In this document: positions 37,113-50,219 of the stretch, piece by piece
Position numbering within the stretch: position 1 is the stretch's first letter
Layout: every line of letters starts with the position of its first letter
Position numbers and translations under genes: made by a program
Source: Karalla daura
Taxonomy: Eukaryota; Chordata; Actinopteri; Chaetodontiformes; Leiognathidae
Length of the DNA: 64,000 bases
Assembly: GCA_029224185.1 (NCBI GenBank)
Contig: JANZKI010000034.1
Coordinates: forward strand, 372,001-436,000
Direction: 5' to 3'
The notes under the pieces: generated by a model
Database searches by the model: none
The model's input: the letters and a program-made list of their open reading frames with translations, nothing else
What the model was told of the DNA's origin: nothing

Positions 37113-37883
37113 GATTGGACATGCCCAATGCTGAGGGGGCCCTTTCCCACTCTGCGAGTCTCCCAGGGCCTGTGCCATCTGCTGGGGTGCATTGAAGCTG
37201 GACGCCTCATCACTTTGTATTACCATGTCAGCAGAGGAGACAATGGAGCAGGTACCTGAGCACATGGTCGTCGAGAAGAGGTTCTGCTGAAAAACCATAC
37301 AATCTATCAGCGTGCAACTCGCTACACAAACACACCACAAGATTCTTCAATTTTTGAAATGAAAATGAAGTTTCAAAGCCAAAGTATGGCAACGTTACGA
37401 ATGTTTGTTTGTGGAGTTCTGTTTTTCCCATTCATTCTTATGGGAAAGAGCCAAATTGGCCAAGTGATAAACATTTGGCTCTATGGAGACAAAGCTTTCA
37501 CCAATCTGGAGCATGAGCTCACTGTCAAGCCGTAGGGGACAGTCTCCAGAATGCCCTGACACGATTTGGTGTGTGTAGTATGAGAACTGTGGCCACAGTC
37601 GCGAGGAGTAGTGTAACGTTTAACATTGATGGCAGTGGTGGGACAATGAATGGGGGCTTATGGAGATAAAAGGCTGCACTGGGCCTACGATGAGGCTCGT
37701 CGTTTAAATTTCACAAGGCGCACGGGTTTATGGCCTGCCCCGCATGAGAGAGCACCAATGTTCCTACAAAACTGGAAAAAAGAATTTGTCTGCTGCTCAG
37801 GGTGTGGCTGGGAGCAGCGTGAAAAGAGCGAAACGAGAGCTGATTTTTAAGCGATCCCGCATGTCGGCCCTGTGCAAAGAAGA
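37113..37883. repeat. Satellite unit 49, class K
   Basis: K markers, caaagctttc, tgcaaag ending. Confidence 0.9.
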
Positions 37884-38654
37884 GATTGGACATGCCCAAT
37901 GCTGACGGGGCCCTTTCAAACTCTGGGAGTCTCCCAGGGCCTGTGCCATCTGCTGGGGTGCATTGAAGCTGGACGCCTCATCACTTTGTATTACCATGTC
38001 AGCAGAGGAGACAATGGAGCAGGTACCTGAGCCCATGGTCGTCGAGAAGAGGTTCTGCTGAAAAACCATACAATCTATCAGCGTGCAACTCGCTACACAA
38101 ACACACCACAAGATTCTTCAATTTTTGAAATGAAAATGAAGTTTCAAAGTCAAAGTATGGCAACGTTGCGAATGTTTGTTTGTGGAGTTCTGTTTTTCCC
38201 ATTCATTCTTGTGGGAAAAAGCCAAATTGGCCAAGTGATAAACATTTGGCTCTATGGAGACAACGTTTTCACCAATCTGGAATACGAGCTCACTGTCACG
38301 CCGTAGGGGAGAGTCTCCAGAATGCCCTGACACGATTTGGTGTGTGTACTATGAAAACTGTGGCCACAGTCGCGAGGAGAAGTGTAACGTTTAACATTGA
38401 TGTCAGCTGTTGGAAATTGAATGGGGGCTTCAGGAGGGAAAAGGCTGCACTGGGCCTACGATGATGCTCGTCGTTTAAATTTCACAAGGCGCACGGGTTT
38501 ATGGCCTGCCCCGCATGAGAGAGCACCATTGTTCCTACAAAACTGGAAAAAATAATTTGTCTGCTGCTTAGGGTGTGGCTGGGAGCAGCGTGAAAAGAGT
38601 GAAACGAGAGCTGATTTTTAAGCGATCCCGCATGTCGGCCCGGTGCTATGAAGA
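37884..38654. repeat. Satellite unit 50, Y-front/X mosaic
   Basis: Y-like front with private gagcccatgg, then agtcaaag with gttgcg, V-like centre and C-like back as in X units. Confidence 0.88.
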
Positions 38655-39425
38655 GATTGGACATGCCCAATGCTGAGGGGGCCCTTTCCCACTCTGCGAG
38701 TCTCCCAGGGCCTGTGCCATCTGCTGGGGTGCATTGAAGCTGGACGCCTCATCACTTTGTATGACCATGTCAGCAGAGGAGACAATGGAGCAGGTACCTG
38801 AGCACATGGTCGTCGAGAAGAGGTGCTGTTGAAAAACCATACAACCTATCAGCGTGCAACTCGCTACACAAACACACCACAAGATTCTTCAATTTTTGAA
38901 ATGAAAATGAAGTTTCAAAGTCAAAGTATGGCAACGTTGCGAATGTTTGTTTGTGGAGTTCTGTTTTTCACATTCATTCTTGTGGGAAAAAGCCAAATTG
39001 GCCAAGTGATAAACATTTGGCTCTATGGAGACAACGCCTTCCCAAATCTGGATTATGAGCTAACTGTCAAGCCGTAGGGGAGAGTTTCCAGTACGCCCTG
39101 ACACGATTTTGTGTGTGTAGAATGAGAACTGTGGCGACAGTCGCGAGGAGTAGTGTAACGCTGAACATTGATGGCAGCGGTGGGACAATGAATGGGGGCT
39201 TATGGAGAGAAAAGGCTGCACTGGGCCTACGATGAGGCTCGTCGTTTAAATTTCACAAGGCGCACGGGTTTATGGCCTGCCCCGCATGAGAGAGCACCAA
39301 TATTCCTACAAAACTGGAAAAAAGAATTTGTCTGCTGCTTAGGGTGTGGCTGGCAGCAGTGTGAAAAGAGCGAAACGAGAGCTGATTTTTAAGCGATCCC
39401 GCATGTCGGCCCGGTGCTAAGAAGA
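38655..39425. repeat. Satellite unit 51, divergent mosaic
   Basis: Many private bases: ggtgctgttg, gtttttcacattc, gattatgagc, cgattttgtg, gtagaatgag, gtggcgacag, acgctgaac, gcagcggtgg, caatattcc. It mixes V-like front and D-like centre. Confidence 0.88.
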
Positions 39426-40194
39426 GATTGGACATGCCCAATGCTGACGGGGCCCTTTCAAACTCTGGGAGTCTCCCAGGGCCTGTGCCATCTGCTGGGG
39501 TGCATTGAAGCTGGACGCCTCATCACTTTGTATTACCATGTCAGCAGAGGAGACAATGGAGCAGGTACCTGAGCACATGGTCGTCGAGAAGAGGTTCTGC
39601 TGAAAAACCATACAATCTATCAGCGTGCAACTCGCTACACAAACACACCACAAGATTCTTCAATTTTTGAAATGAAAATGAAGTTTCAAAGCCAAAGTAT
39701 GGCAACGTTACGAATGTTTGTTTGTGGAGTTCTGTTTTTCCCATTCATTCTTATGGGAAAGGGCCTAATTGGCCAAGTGATAAACATTTGGCTCTATGGA
39801 GACTGCGCTTTCACCTATCTGGAATATGAGCTCACTGTCACGCCGTAGGGGACAGTCTCCAGAACGCCCTGACACGACCTGATGTGTGTAGTATGAGAAC
39901 TGTGGCCACAGTCGCGAGGAGCAGTGTAATGTTTAACATTGATGGCAGTGGTGGGACAATGAATGGGGGCTTATGGAAAGAAAAGGCTGCACTGGGCCTA
40001 CGATGAGGCTCGTCGTTTAAATTTCACAAGGCGCACGGGTTTATGGCCTGCCCCGCATGAGAGAGCAAAAATGTTCCTACAAAACTGGAAAAAAGAATTT
40101 GTCTGCTGCTTAGGGTGAGGCTGGGAGCAGCGTGAAAAGAGCGAAACGAGAGCTGATTTTAAGCGATCCCGCATGTCGCACGGGGCTATGAAGG
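39426..40194. repeat. Satellite unit 52, class Y (769 bp)
   Basis: Y markers with private gaaagggcc and cgacctgatg. Two single-base losses near the 3' end (gattttaagcg and gtcgcacggggc). Confidence 0.9.
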
Positions 40195-40965
40195 GATTGG
40201 ACATGCCCAATGCTGAGGGGGCCCTTTCCCACTCTGCGAGTCTCCCGGGGACTGTGCCATCTGCTGGGGTGCATTGAAGCTGTACGCCTCATCACATTGT
40301 ATTACCATGTCAGCAGAGGAGACATTGGAGCAGGTACCTGAGCACATGGTCGTCGAGAAGAGGTGCTGCTGAAAAACCATACAACCTATTAGCGTGCAAC
40401 TCGCTACACAAACACACCACAAGATTCTTCAATTTTTGAAATGAAAATGAAGTTTCAAAGTCAAAGTATTGCAACGTTGCGAATGTTTGTTTGTGGAGTT
40501 CTGTTTTTCCCATTCATTCTTATGGGAAAAAGCCAAATTGGCCAAGTGATAAACATTTGGCTCTATGGAGACAACGCTTTCACCAATCTGGAGCATGAGC
40601 TAACTGTCAAGCCGTAGGGGACAGACTCCAGAAGGCCCTGACACGATTTGGTGTGTGTAGTATGAGAACTGTGGCCACAGTCGCGAGGAGTAGTGTAACG
40701 TTTAACATTAATGGCAGTGGTGGGACAATGAATGGGGGCTTATGGAGATAAAAGGCTGCACTGGGCCTACGATGAGGCTCGTCGTTTAAATTTCACAAGG
40801 CGCACGGGTTTATGGCCTGCCCCGCATGAGAGAGCACCAATGTTCCTACAAAACTGGAAAAAAGAATTTGTCTGCTGCTTAGGGTGTGGCTGGGAGCAGC
40901 GTGAAAAGAGCGAAACGAGAGCTGATTTTTAAGCGATCCCGCATGTCGGCCCTGTGCAAAGAAGA
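40195..40965. repeat. Satellite unit 53, divergent H/K mosaic
   Basis: cggggactg, agctgtacgcc, cacattgta, cctattagcg, agtattgcaacg, acagactccagaagg and cattaatgg are private or rare. Centre H-like, back K-like with ctgcttaggg. Confidence 0.88.
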
Positions 40966-41736
40966 GATTGGACATGCCCAATGCTGAGGGGGCCCTTTCA
41001 AACTCTGGGAGTCTCCCAGGGCCTGTGCCATCTGCTGGGGTGCATTGAAGCTGGACGCCTCATCACTTTGTATTACCATGTCAGCAGAGGAGACAATGGA
41101 GCAGGTACCTGAGCACATGGTCGTCGAGAAGAGGTTCTGCTGAAAAACCATACAATCTATCAGCGTGCAACTCGCTACACAAACACACCACAAGATTCTT
41201 CAATTTTTGAAATGAAAATGAAGTTTCAAAGCCAAAGTATGGCAACGTTACGAATGTTTGTTTGTGGAGTTCTGTTTTTCCCATTCATTCTTATGGGAAA
41301 GAGCCAAATTGGCCAAGTGATAAACATTTGGCTCTATGGAGACAACGCCTTCCCAAATCTGGATTATGATCTAACTGTCAAGCCGTAGGGGAGAGTTTCC
41401 AGTACGTCCTGACACGATTTGGTGTGTGTAGTATGAGAACTGTGGCCACAGTCGCGAGGAGTAGTGTAACGTTTAACATTGATGGCAGTGGTGGGACAAT
41501 GAATGGGGGCTTATGGAGAGAAAAGGCTGCACTGGGCCTACGATGAGGCTCGTCGTTTAAATTTCAGAAGGCGCACGGGTTAATGGCCTGCCCCGCATGA
41601 GAGAGCACCAATGTTCCTACAAAACTGGAAAAAAGAATTTGTCTGCTGCTTAGGGTGAGGCTGGGAGCAGCGTGAAAAGAGCGAAACGAGAGCTGATTTT
41701 TAAGCGATCCCGCATGTCGGCCCTGTGCTAAGAAGA
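40966..41736. repeat. Satellite unit 54, class D
   Basis: Front ctgaggggg and caaactc, D markers, tgctaag ending. First of a D-H-Y run. Confidence 0.9.
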
Positions 41737-42507
41737 GATTGGACATGCCCAATGCTGAGGGGGCCCTTTCAAACTCTGGGAGTCTCCCAGGGCCTGTGCC
41801 ATCTGCTGGGGTGCATTGAAGCTGGACGCCTCATCACTTTGTATTACCATGTCAGCAGAGGAGACAATGGAGCAGGTACCTGAGCACATGGTCGTCGAGA
41901 AGAGGTTCTGCTGAAAAACCATACAATCTATCAGCGTGCAACCCGCTACACAAACACACCACAAGATTCTTCAATTTTTGAAATGAAAATGAAGTTTCAA
42001 AGTCAAAGTATGGCAACGTTGCGAATGTTTGTTTGTGGAGTTCTGTTTTTCCCATTCATTCTTATGGGAACAAGCCAAATTGGCCAAGTGATAAACATTT
42101 GGCTCTATGGAGACAACGCTTTCACCAATCTGGAGCATGAGCTAACTGTCAAGCCGTAGGGGACAGTCTCCAGAATGCCCTGACACGATTTGGTGTGTGT
42201 AGTATGAGAACTGTGGCCACAGTCGCGAGGAGTAGTGTAACGTTTAACATTGATGGCAGTGGTGGGACAATGAATGGGGGCTTATGGAGATAAAAGGCTG
42301 CACTGGGCCAACGATGAGGCTCGTCGTTTAAATTTCACAAGGTGCACGGGTTTATGGCCTGCCCCGCATGAGAGAGCAAAAATGTTCCTACAAAACTGGA
42401 AAAAAGAATTTGTGTACTGCTTAGGGTGTGGCTGGGAGCAGCGTGAAAAGAGCGAAACGAGAGCTGATTTTTAAGCGATCCCGCATGTCGGCCCTGTGCG
42501 AAGAAGA
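41737..42507. repeat. Satellite unit 55, class H
   Basis: H markers with aaaaaagaatttg before tgtactgc, and private tgcgaag ending. Confidence 0.9.
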
Positions 42508-43278
42508 GATTGGACATGCCCAATGCTGAGGGGGCCCTTTCAAACTCTGAGAGTCTCCCAGGGCCTGTGCCATCTGCTGGGGTGCATTGAAGCTGGACGC
42601 CTCATCACTTTGTATTACCATGTCAGCAGAGGAGACAATGGAGCAGGTACCTGAGCACATGGTCGTCGAGAAGAGGTTCTGCTGAAAAACCATACAATCT
42701 ATCAGCGTGCAACTCGCTACACAAACACACCACAAGATTCTTCAATTTTTGAAATGAAAATGAAGTTTCAAAGCCAAAGTATGGCAACGTTACGAATGTT
42801 TGTTTGTGGAGTTCTGTTTTTCCCATTCATTCTTATGGGAAAGAGCCTAATTGGCCAAGTGATAAACATTTGGCTCTATGGAGACTGCGCTTTCACCTAT
42901 CTGGAATATGAGCTCACTGTCACGCCGTAGGGGACAGTCTCCAGAACGCCCTGACACGACTTGATGTGTGTAGTATGAGAACTGTGGCCACAGTCGCGAG
43001 GAGCAGTGTAATGTTTAACATTGATGGCAGTGGTGGGACAATGAATGGGGGCTTATGGAAAGAAAAGGCTGCACTGGGCCTACGATGAGGCTCGTCGTTT
43101 AAATTTCACAAGGCGCACGGGTTTATGGCCTGCCCCGCATGAGAGAGCAAAAATGTTCCTACAAAACTGGAAAAAAGAATTTGTCTGCTGCTTAGGGTGA
43201 GGCTGGGAGCAGCGTGAAAAGAGCGAAACGAGAGCTGATTTTTAAGCGATCCCGCATGTCGGCCCTGTGCAAAGAAGA
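42508..43278. repeat. Satellite unit 56, class Y
   Basis: Y markers with private ctctgagagtc. Confidence 0.9.
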
Positions 43279-44049
43279 GATTGGACATGCCCAATGCTGA
43301 CGGGGCCCTTTCAAACTCTGGGAGTCTCCCAGGGCCTGTGCCATCTGCTGGGGTGCATTGAAGCTGGACGCCTCATCACTTTGTATTACCATGTCAGCAG
43401 AGGAGACAATGGAGCAGGTACCTGAGCACATGGTCGTCGAGAAGAGGTTCTGCTGAAAAACCATACAATCTATCAGCGTGCAACTCGCTACACAAACACA
43501 CCACAAGATTCTTCAATTTTTGAAATGAAAATGAAGTTTCAAAGCCAAAGTATGGCAACGTTACGAATGTTTGTTTGTGGAGTTCTGTTTTTCCCATTCA
43601 TTCTTATGGGAAAGAGCCAAATTGGCCAAGTGATAAACATTTGGCTCTATGGAGACAGCGCCTTCCCAAATCTGGATTATGATCTAACTGTCAAGCCGTA
43701 GGGGAGAGTTTCCAGTACGTCCTGACACGATTTGGTGTGTGTAGTATCAGAACTGTGGCCACAGTCGCGAGGAGTAGTGTAACGTTTAACATTGATGGCA
43801 GTGGTGGGACAATGAATGGGGGCTTATGGAGATAAAAGGCTGCACTGGGCCTACGATGAGGCTCGTCGTTTAAATTTCACAAGGCGCACGGGTTTATGGC
43901 CTGCCCCGCATGAGAGAGCACCAATGTTCCTACAAAACTGGAAAAAAGAATTTGTCTGCTGCTCAGGGTGTGGCTGGGAGCAGCGTGAAAAGAGCGAAAT
44001 GAGAGCTGATTTTTAAGCGATCCCGCATGTCGGCCCTGTGCAAAGAAGA
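43279..44049. repeat. Satellite unit 57, D/K mosaic
   Basis: Matches unit 40 (gtatcag, gaaatgagag), with private gacagcgcc. Confidence 0.9.
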
Positions 44050-44820
44050 GATTGGACATGCCCAATGCTGACGGGGCCCTTTCAAACTCTGGGAGTCTCC
44101 CAGGGCCTGTGCCATCTGCTGGGGTGCATTGAAGCTGGACGCCTCATCACTTTGTATTACCATGTCAGCAGAGGAGACAATGGAGCAGGCACCTGAGCAC
44201 ATGGTCGTCGAGAAGAGGTTCTGCTGAAAAACCATACAATCTATCAGCGTGCAACTCGCGACACAAACACACCACAAGATTCTTCAATTTTTGAAATGAA
44301 AATGAAGTTTCAAAGCCAAAGTATGGCAACGTTACGAATGTTTGTTTGTGGAGTTCTGTTTTTCCCATTCATTCTTATGGGAAAGAGCCTAATTGGCCAA
44401 GTGATAAACATTTGGCTCTATGGAGACTGCGCTTTCACCTATCTGGAATATGAGCTCACTGTCACGCCGTAGGGGACAGTCTCCAGAACGCCCTGACACG
44501 ACTTGATGTGTGTAGTATGAGAACTGTGGCCACAGTCGCGAGGAGCAGTGTAATGTTTAACATTGATGGCAGTGGTGGGACAATAAATGGGGGCTTATGG
44601 AAAGAAAAGGCTGCACTGGGCCTATGATGAGGCTCGTCGTTTAAATTTCACAAGGCGCACGGGTTTATGGCCTGCCCCGCATGAGAGAGCAAAAATGTTC
44701 CTACAAAACTGGAAAAAAGAATTTGTCTGCTGCTTAGGGTGAGGCTGGGAGCAGCGTGAAAAGAGCGAAACGAGAGCTGATTTTTAAGCGATCCCGCATG
44801 TCGGCCCTGTGCAAAGAAGA
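44050..44820. repeat. Satellite unit 58, class Y
   Basis: Matches unit 43 (gcaggcacctg, gcgacacaaac, ctatgatgagg), with private caataaatgg. Confidence 0.9.
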
Positions 44821-45593
44821 GATTGGACATGCCCAATGCTGACGGGGCCCTTTCAAACTCTGGGAGTCTCCCAGGGCCTGTGCCATCTGCTGGGGTGCAT
44901 TGAAGCTGGACGCCTCATCACTTTGTATTACCATGTCAGCAGAGGAGACAATGGAGCAGGTACCTGAGCACATGGTCGTCGAGAAGAGGTTCTGCTGAAA
45001 AACCATACAACCTATCAGCGTGCAACTCGCTACACAAACACACCACAAGATTCTTCAATTTTTGAAATGAAAATGAAGTTTCAAAGTCAAAGTATGGCAA
45101 CGTTGCGAATGTTTGTTTGTGGAGTTCTGTTTTTCCCATTCATTCATGTGGGAAAAAGCCAAATTGGCCAAGTGATAAACATTTGGCTCTATGGAGACAA
45201 CGTTTTCACCAATCTGGAATACGAGCTCACTGTCACGCCGTAGGGGAGAGTCTCCAGAATGCTCTGACACGATTTGGTGTGTGTACTATGAGAACTGTGG
45301 CCACAGTCGCGAGGAGAAGTGTAACGTTTAACATTGATGGCAGTGGTGGGACAATGAATGGGGGCTTATGGAGAAAAAAGGCTGCACTGGGCCATACGAT
45401 GAGGCTCCTCGTTTAAATTTCACAAGGTGCACGGGTTTCTGGCCTGACCCGCATGAGAGAGCACCAATATTCCTACAAAACTGGAAAAAAAGAATTTGTC
45501 TGCTGCTTAGGGTGTGGCTGGCAGCAGCGTGAAAAGAGCGAAACGAGAGCTGATTTTAAAGCGATCCCGCATGTCGGCCCGGTGCTATGAAGA
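44821..45593. repeat. Satellite unit 59, class V (773 bp)
   Basis: Front Y-like, then V markers. Private cattcatgtggg in the hairpin loop, atgctctgac and cctgacccgc. Confidence 0.9.
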
Positions 45594-46363
45594 GATTGGA
45601 CATGCCCAATGCTGAGGGGGCCCTTTTCCACTCTGCGAGTCTCCCAGGGCCTGTGCCATCTGCTGGGGTGCATTGAAGCTGGACGCCTCATCACTTTGTA
45701 TGACCATGTGAGCAGAGGAGACATTGGAGCAGGTACCTGAGCACATGGTTGTCGAGAAATGGTGCTGCTGAAAAACCATACAACCTATCAGCGTGCAACT
45801 CGCGACCAAACACACCACAAGATTCTTCAATTTCTGAAATGAAAATGAAGTTTCAAAGTCAAAGTATGGCAACGTTGCGAATGTTTGTTTGTGGAGTTCT
45901 TTTTTTCCCATTCATTCTTATGGGAAAAAGCCAAAATGGCGAAGTGATAAACATTTGGCTCTATGGAGACTGCGCTTTCACCAATCTGGAATACGAGCTA
46001 ACTGTCACGCCGTAGGGGATAGTTTCCAGAACACCATGACGCGATTTGGTGTGTGTACCATGAAAACTGTGACCAGAGTCGCGAGGAGAAGTGTAACGTT
46101 TAACATTGATGTCAGCTTTTGGAAATTGAATGGGGGCTTCAGGAGGGAAAAGGCTGCACTGGGCCTACGATGATGCTTGTCGTTTAAATTTCACAAGGCG
46201 CACGGGTTTATGGCCTGCCCCGCATGAGAGAGCACCATTGTTCCTACAAAACTGGAAAAAATAATTTGTCTGCTGCTTAGGGTGTGGCTGGGAGCAGCGT
46301 GAAAAGAGTGAAACGAGAGCTGATTTTTAAGCGATCCCGCATGTCGGCCCGGTGCTATGAAGA
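45594..46363. repeat. Satellite unit 60, class C (770 bp)
   Basis: C markers with ttttccactc, agcttttgg (shared with unit 63) and gatgcttgtcg. Confidence 0.9.
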
Positions 46364-47134
46364 GATTGGACATGCCCAATGCTGAGGGGGCCCTTTCCCA
46401 CTCTGCGAGTCTCCCAGGGCCTGTGCCATCTGCTGGGGTGCATTGAAGCTGGACGCCTCATCACTTTGTATTACCATGTCAGCAGAGGAGACAATGGAGC
46501 AGGTACCTGAGCACATGGTCGTCGAGAAGAGGTTCTGCTGAAAAACCATACAATCTATCAGCGTGCAACTCGCTACACAAACACACCACAAGATTCTTCA
46601 ATTTTTGAAATGAAAATGAAGTTTCAAAGCCAAAGTATGGCAACGTTACGAATGTTTGTTTGTGGAGTTCTGTTTTTCCCATTCATTCTTATGGGAAAGA
46701 GCCAAATTGGCCAAGTGATAAACATTTGGCTCTATGGAGACTGCGCTTTCACCAATCTGGAGCATGAGCTCACTGTCAAGCCGTAGGGGACAGTCTCCAG
46801 AATGCCCTGACACGATTTGGTGTGTGTAGTATGAGAACTGTGGCCACAGTCGCGAGGAGTAGTGTAACGTTTAACATTGATGGCAGTGGTGGGACAATGA
46901 ATGGGGGCTTATGGAGATAAAAGGCTGCACTGGGCCTACGATGAGGCTCGTCGTTTAAATTTCACAAGGCGCACGGGTTTATGGCCTGCCCCGCATGAGA
47001 GAGCACCAATGTTCCTACAAAACTGGAAAAAAGAATTTGTCTGCTGCTCAGGGTGTGGCTGGGAGCAGCGTGAAAAGAGCGAAACGAGAGCTGATTTTTA
47101 AGCGATCCCGCATGTCGGCCCTGTGCAAAGAAGA
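46364..47134. repeat. Satellite unit 61, class K variant
   Basis: K markers, but tgcgctttcacc replaces caaagctttcacc. Confidence 0.9.
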
Positions 47135-47907
47135 GATTGGACATGCCCAATGCTGACGGGGCCCTTTCAAACTCTGGGAGTCTCCCAGGGCCTGTGCCAT
47201 CTGCTGGGGTGCATTGAAGCTGGACGCCTCATCACTTTGTATTACCATGTCAGCAGAGGAGACAATGGAGCAGGTACCTGAGCACATGGTCGTCGAGAAG
47301 AGGTTCTGCTGAAAAACCATACAATCTATCAGCGTGCAACTCGCTACACAAACACACCACAAGATTCTTCAATTTTCGAAATGAAAATGAAGTTTCAAAG
47401 CCAAAGTATGGCAACGTTACGAATGTTTGTTTGTGGAGTTCTGTTTTTCCCATTCATTCTTATGGGAAAGAGCCTAATTGGCCAAGTGATAAACATTTGG
47501 CTCTATGGAGACAACGTTTTCACCAATCTGGAATACGAGCTAACTGTCACGCCGTAGGGGAGAGTCTCCAGAATGCCCTGACACGATTTGGTGTGTGTAC
47601 TATGAGAACTTTGGCCACAGTCGCGAGGAGAAGTGTAACGTTTAACATTGATGGCAGTGGTGGGACAATGAATGGGGGCTTATGGAGAGAAAAGGCTGCA
47701 CTGGGCCATACGATGAGGCTCCTCGTTTAAATTTCACAAGGTGCACGGGCTTCTGGCCTGCCCCGCATGAGAGAGCACCAATGTTCCTACAAAACTGGAA
47801 AAAAAGAATTTGTCTGCTGCTTAGGGTGTGGCTGGCAGCAGCGTGAAAAGAGCGAAACGAGAGCTGATTTTAAAGCGATCCCGCATGTCGGCCCGGTGCT
47901 ATGAAGA
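47135..47907. repeat. Satellite unit 62, Y-front/V mosaic (773 bp)
   Basis: Y-like front to gcctaattgg, then aacgttttcacc, ccatacgatg and V back. Private aattttcgaaatg, aactttggcc and cgggcttctgg. The switch is just 3' of the hairpin. Confidence 0.9.
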
Positions 47908-48677
47908 GATTGGACATGCCCAATGCTGAGGGGGCCCTTTCCCACTCTGCGAGTCTCCCGGGGACTGTGCCATCTGCTGGGGTGCATTGAAGCTGGACGC
48001 CTCATCACTTTGTATGACCATGTGAGCAGAGGAGACATTGGAGCAGGTACCTGAGCACATGGTTGTCGAGAAATGGTGCTGCTGAAAAACCATACAACCT
48101 ATCAGCGTGCAACTCGCGACCAAACACACCACAAGATTCTTCAATTTCTGAAATGAAAATGAAGTTTCAAAGTCAAAGTATGGCAACGTTGCGAATGTTT
48201 GTTTGTGGAGTTCTTTTTTTCCCATTCATTCTTATGGGAAAAAGCCAAAATGGCCAAGTGATAAACATTTGGCTCTATGGAGACTGCGCTTTCACCAATC
48301 TGGAATACGAGCTAACTGTCACGCCGTAGGGGATAGTTTCCAGAACACCATGACGCGATTTGGTGTGTGTACCATGAAAACTGTGACCAGAGTCGCGAGG
48401 AGAAGTGTAACGTTTAACATTGATGTCAGCTTTTGGAAATTGAATGGGGGCTTCAGGAGGGAAAAGGCTGCACTGGGCCTACGATGAGGCTCGTCGTTTA
48501 AATTTAACAAGGCGCACGGGTTTATGGCCTGCCCCGCATGAGAGAGCACCATTGTTCCTACAAAACTGGAAAAAATAATTTGTCTGCTGCTTAGGGTGTG
48601 GCTGGGAGCAGCGTGAAAAGAGTGAAACGAGAGCTGATTTTTAAGCGATCCCGCATGTCGGCCCGGTGCTATGAAGA
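47908..48677. repeat. Satellite unit 63, class C (770 bp)
   Basis: cggggactg, C markers with aaaatggccaag, agcttttgg, cgatgaggc and aatttaacaagg. Confidence 0.9.
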
Positions 48678-49448
48678 GATTGGACATGCCCAATGCTGAG
48701 GGGGCCCTTTCCCACTCTGCGAGTCTCCCAGGGCCTGTGCCATCTGCTGGGGTGCATTGAAGCTGGACGCCTCATCACTTTGTATTACCATGTCAGCAGA
48801 GGAGACAATGGAGCAGGTACCTGAGCACATGGTCGTCGAGAAGAGGTTCTGCTGAAAAACCATACAATCTATCAGCGTGCAACTCGCTACACAAACACAC
48901 CACAAGATTCTTCAATTTTTGAAATGAAAATGAAGTTTCAAAGCCAAAGTATGGCAACGTTACGAATGTTTGTTTGTGGAGTTCTGTTTTTCCCATTCAT
49001 TCTTATGGGAAAGAGCCAAATTGGCCAAGTGATAAACATTTGGCTCTATGGAGACAACGCTTTCACCAATCTGGAGCATGAGCTCACTGTCAAGCCGTAG
49101 GGGACAGTCTCCAGAATGCCCTGACACGATTTGGTGTGTGTAGTATGAGAACTGTGGCCACAGTCGCGAGGAGTAGTGTAACGTTTAACATTGATGGCAG
49201 TGGTGGGACAATGAATGGGGGCTTATGGAGATAAAAGGCTGCACTGGGCCTACGATGAGGCTCGTCGTTTAAATTTCACAAGGCGCACGGGTTTATGGCC
49301 TGCCCCGCATGAGAGAGCACCATTGTTCCTACAAAACTGGAAAAAAGAATTTGTCTGCTGCTCAGGGTGTGGCTGGGAGCAGCGTGAAAAGAGCGAAACG
49401 AGAGCTGATTTTTAAGCGATCCCGCATGTCGGCCCTGTGCAAAGAAGA
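48678..49448. repeat. Satellite unit 64, class K variant
   Basis: K markers with aacgctttcacc and caccattg. Confidence 0.9.
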
Positions 49449-50219
49449 GATTGGACATGCCCAATGCTGACGGGGCCCTTTCAAACTCTGGGAGTCTCCC
49501 AGGGCCTGTGCCATCTGCTGGGGTGCATTGAAGCTGGACGCCTCATCACTTTGTATTACCATGTCAGCAGAGGAGACAATGGAGCAGGTACCTGAGCACA
49601 TGGTCGTCGAGAAGAGGTTCTGCTGAAAAACCATACAATCTATCAGCGTGCAACTCGCTACACAAACACACCACAAGATTCTTCAATTTTTGAAATGAAA
49701 ATGAAGTTTCAAAGCCAAAGTATGGCAACGTTACGAATGTTTGTTTGTGGAGTTCTGTTTTTCCCATTCATTCTTATGGGAAAGAGCCTAATTGGCCAAG
49801 TGATCAACATTTGGCTCTATGGAGACTGCGCTTTCACCTATCTGGAATATGAGCTCACTGTCACGCCGTAGGGGACAGTCTCCAGAACGCCCTGACACGA
49901 CTTGATGTGTGTAGTATGAGAACTGTGGCCACAGTCGCGAGGAGCAGTGTAATGTTTAACATTGATGGCAGTGGTGGGACAATGAATGGGGGCTTATGGA
50001 AAAAAAAGGCTGCACTGGGCCTACGATGAGGCTCGTCGTTTAAATTTCACAAGGCGCACGGGTTTATGGCCTGCCCCGCATGAGAGAGCAAAAATGTTCC
50101 TACAAAACTGGAAAAAAGAATTTGTCTGCTGCTTAGGGTGAGGCTGGGAGTAGCGTGAAAAGAGCGAAACGAGAGCTGATTTTTAAGCGATCCCGCATGT
50201 CGGCCCTGTGCAAAGAAGA
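49449..50219. repeat. Satellite unit 65, class Y (gatcaac subtype)
   Basis: Matches unit 47, including ggaaaaaaaagg. Confidence 0.9.

Larger units (their letters stand above)
35034..38149. repeat. Duplication at 13,877-bp offset, left copy
   Basis: The middle of unit 46 through the front of unit 50 matches 48911-52026. Shared private markers are ggaaaaaaaagg in the Y unit, ttttaaactc followed by cggggactg in the 770-bp C unit, and gtttacatttc at that unit's 3' part. Homology ends where unit 50 becomes V-like (agtcaaag) and unit 68 stays Y-like (agccaaag). Confidence 0.75.
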
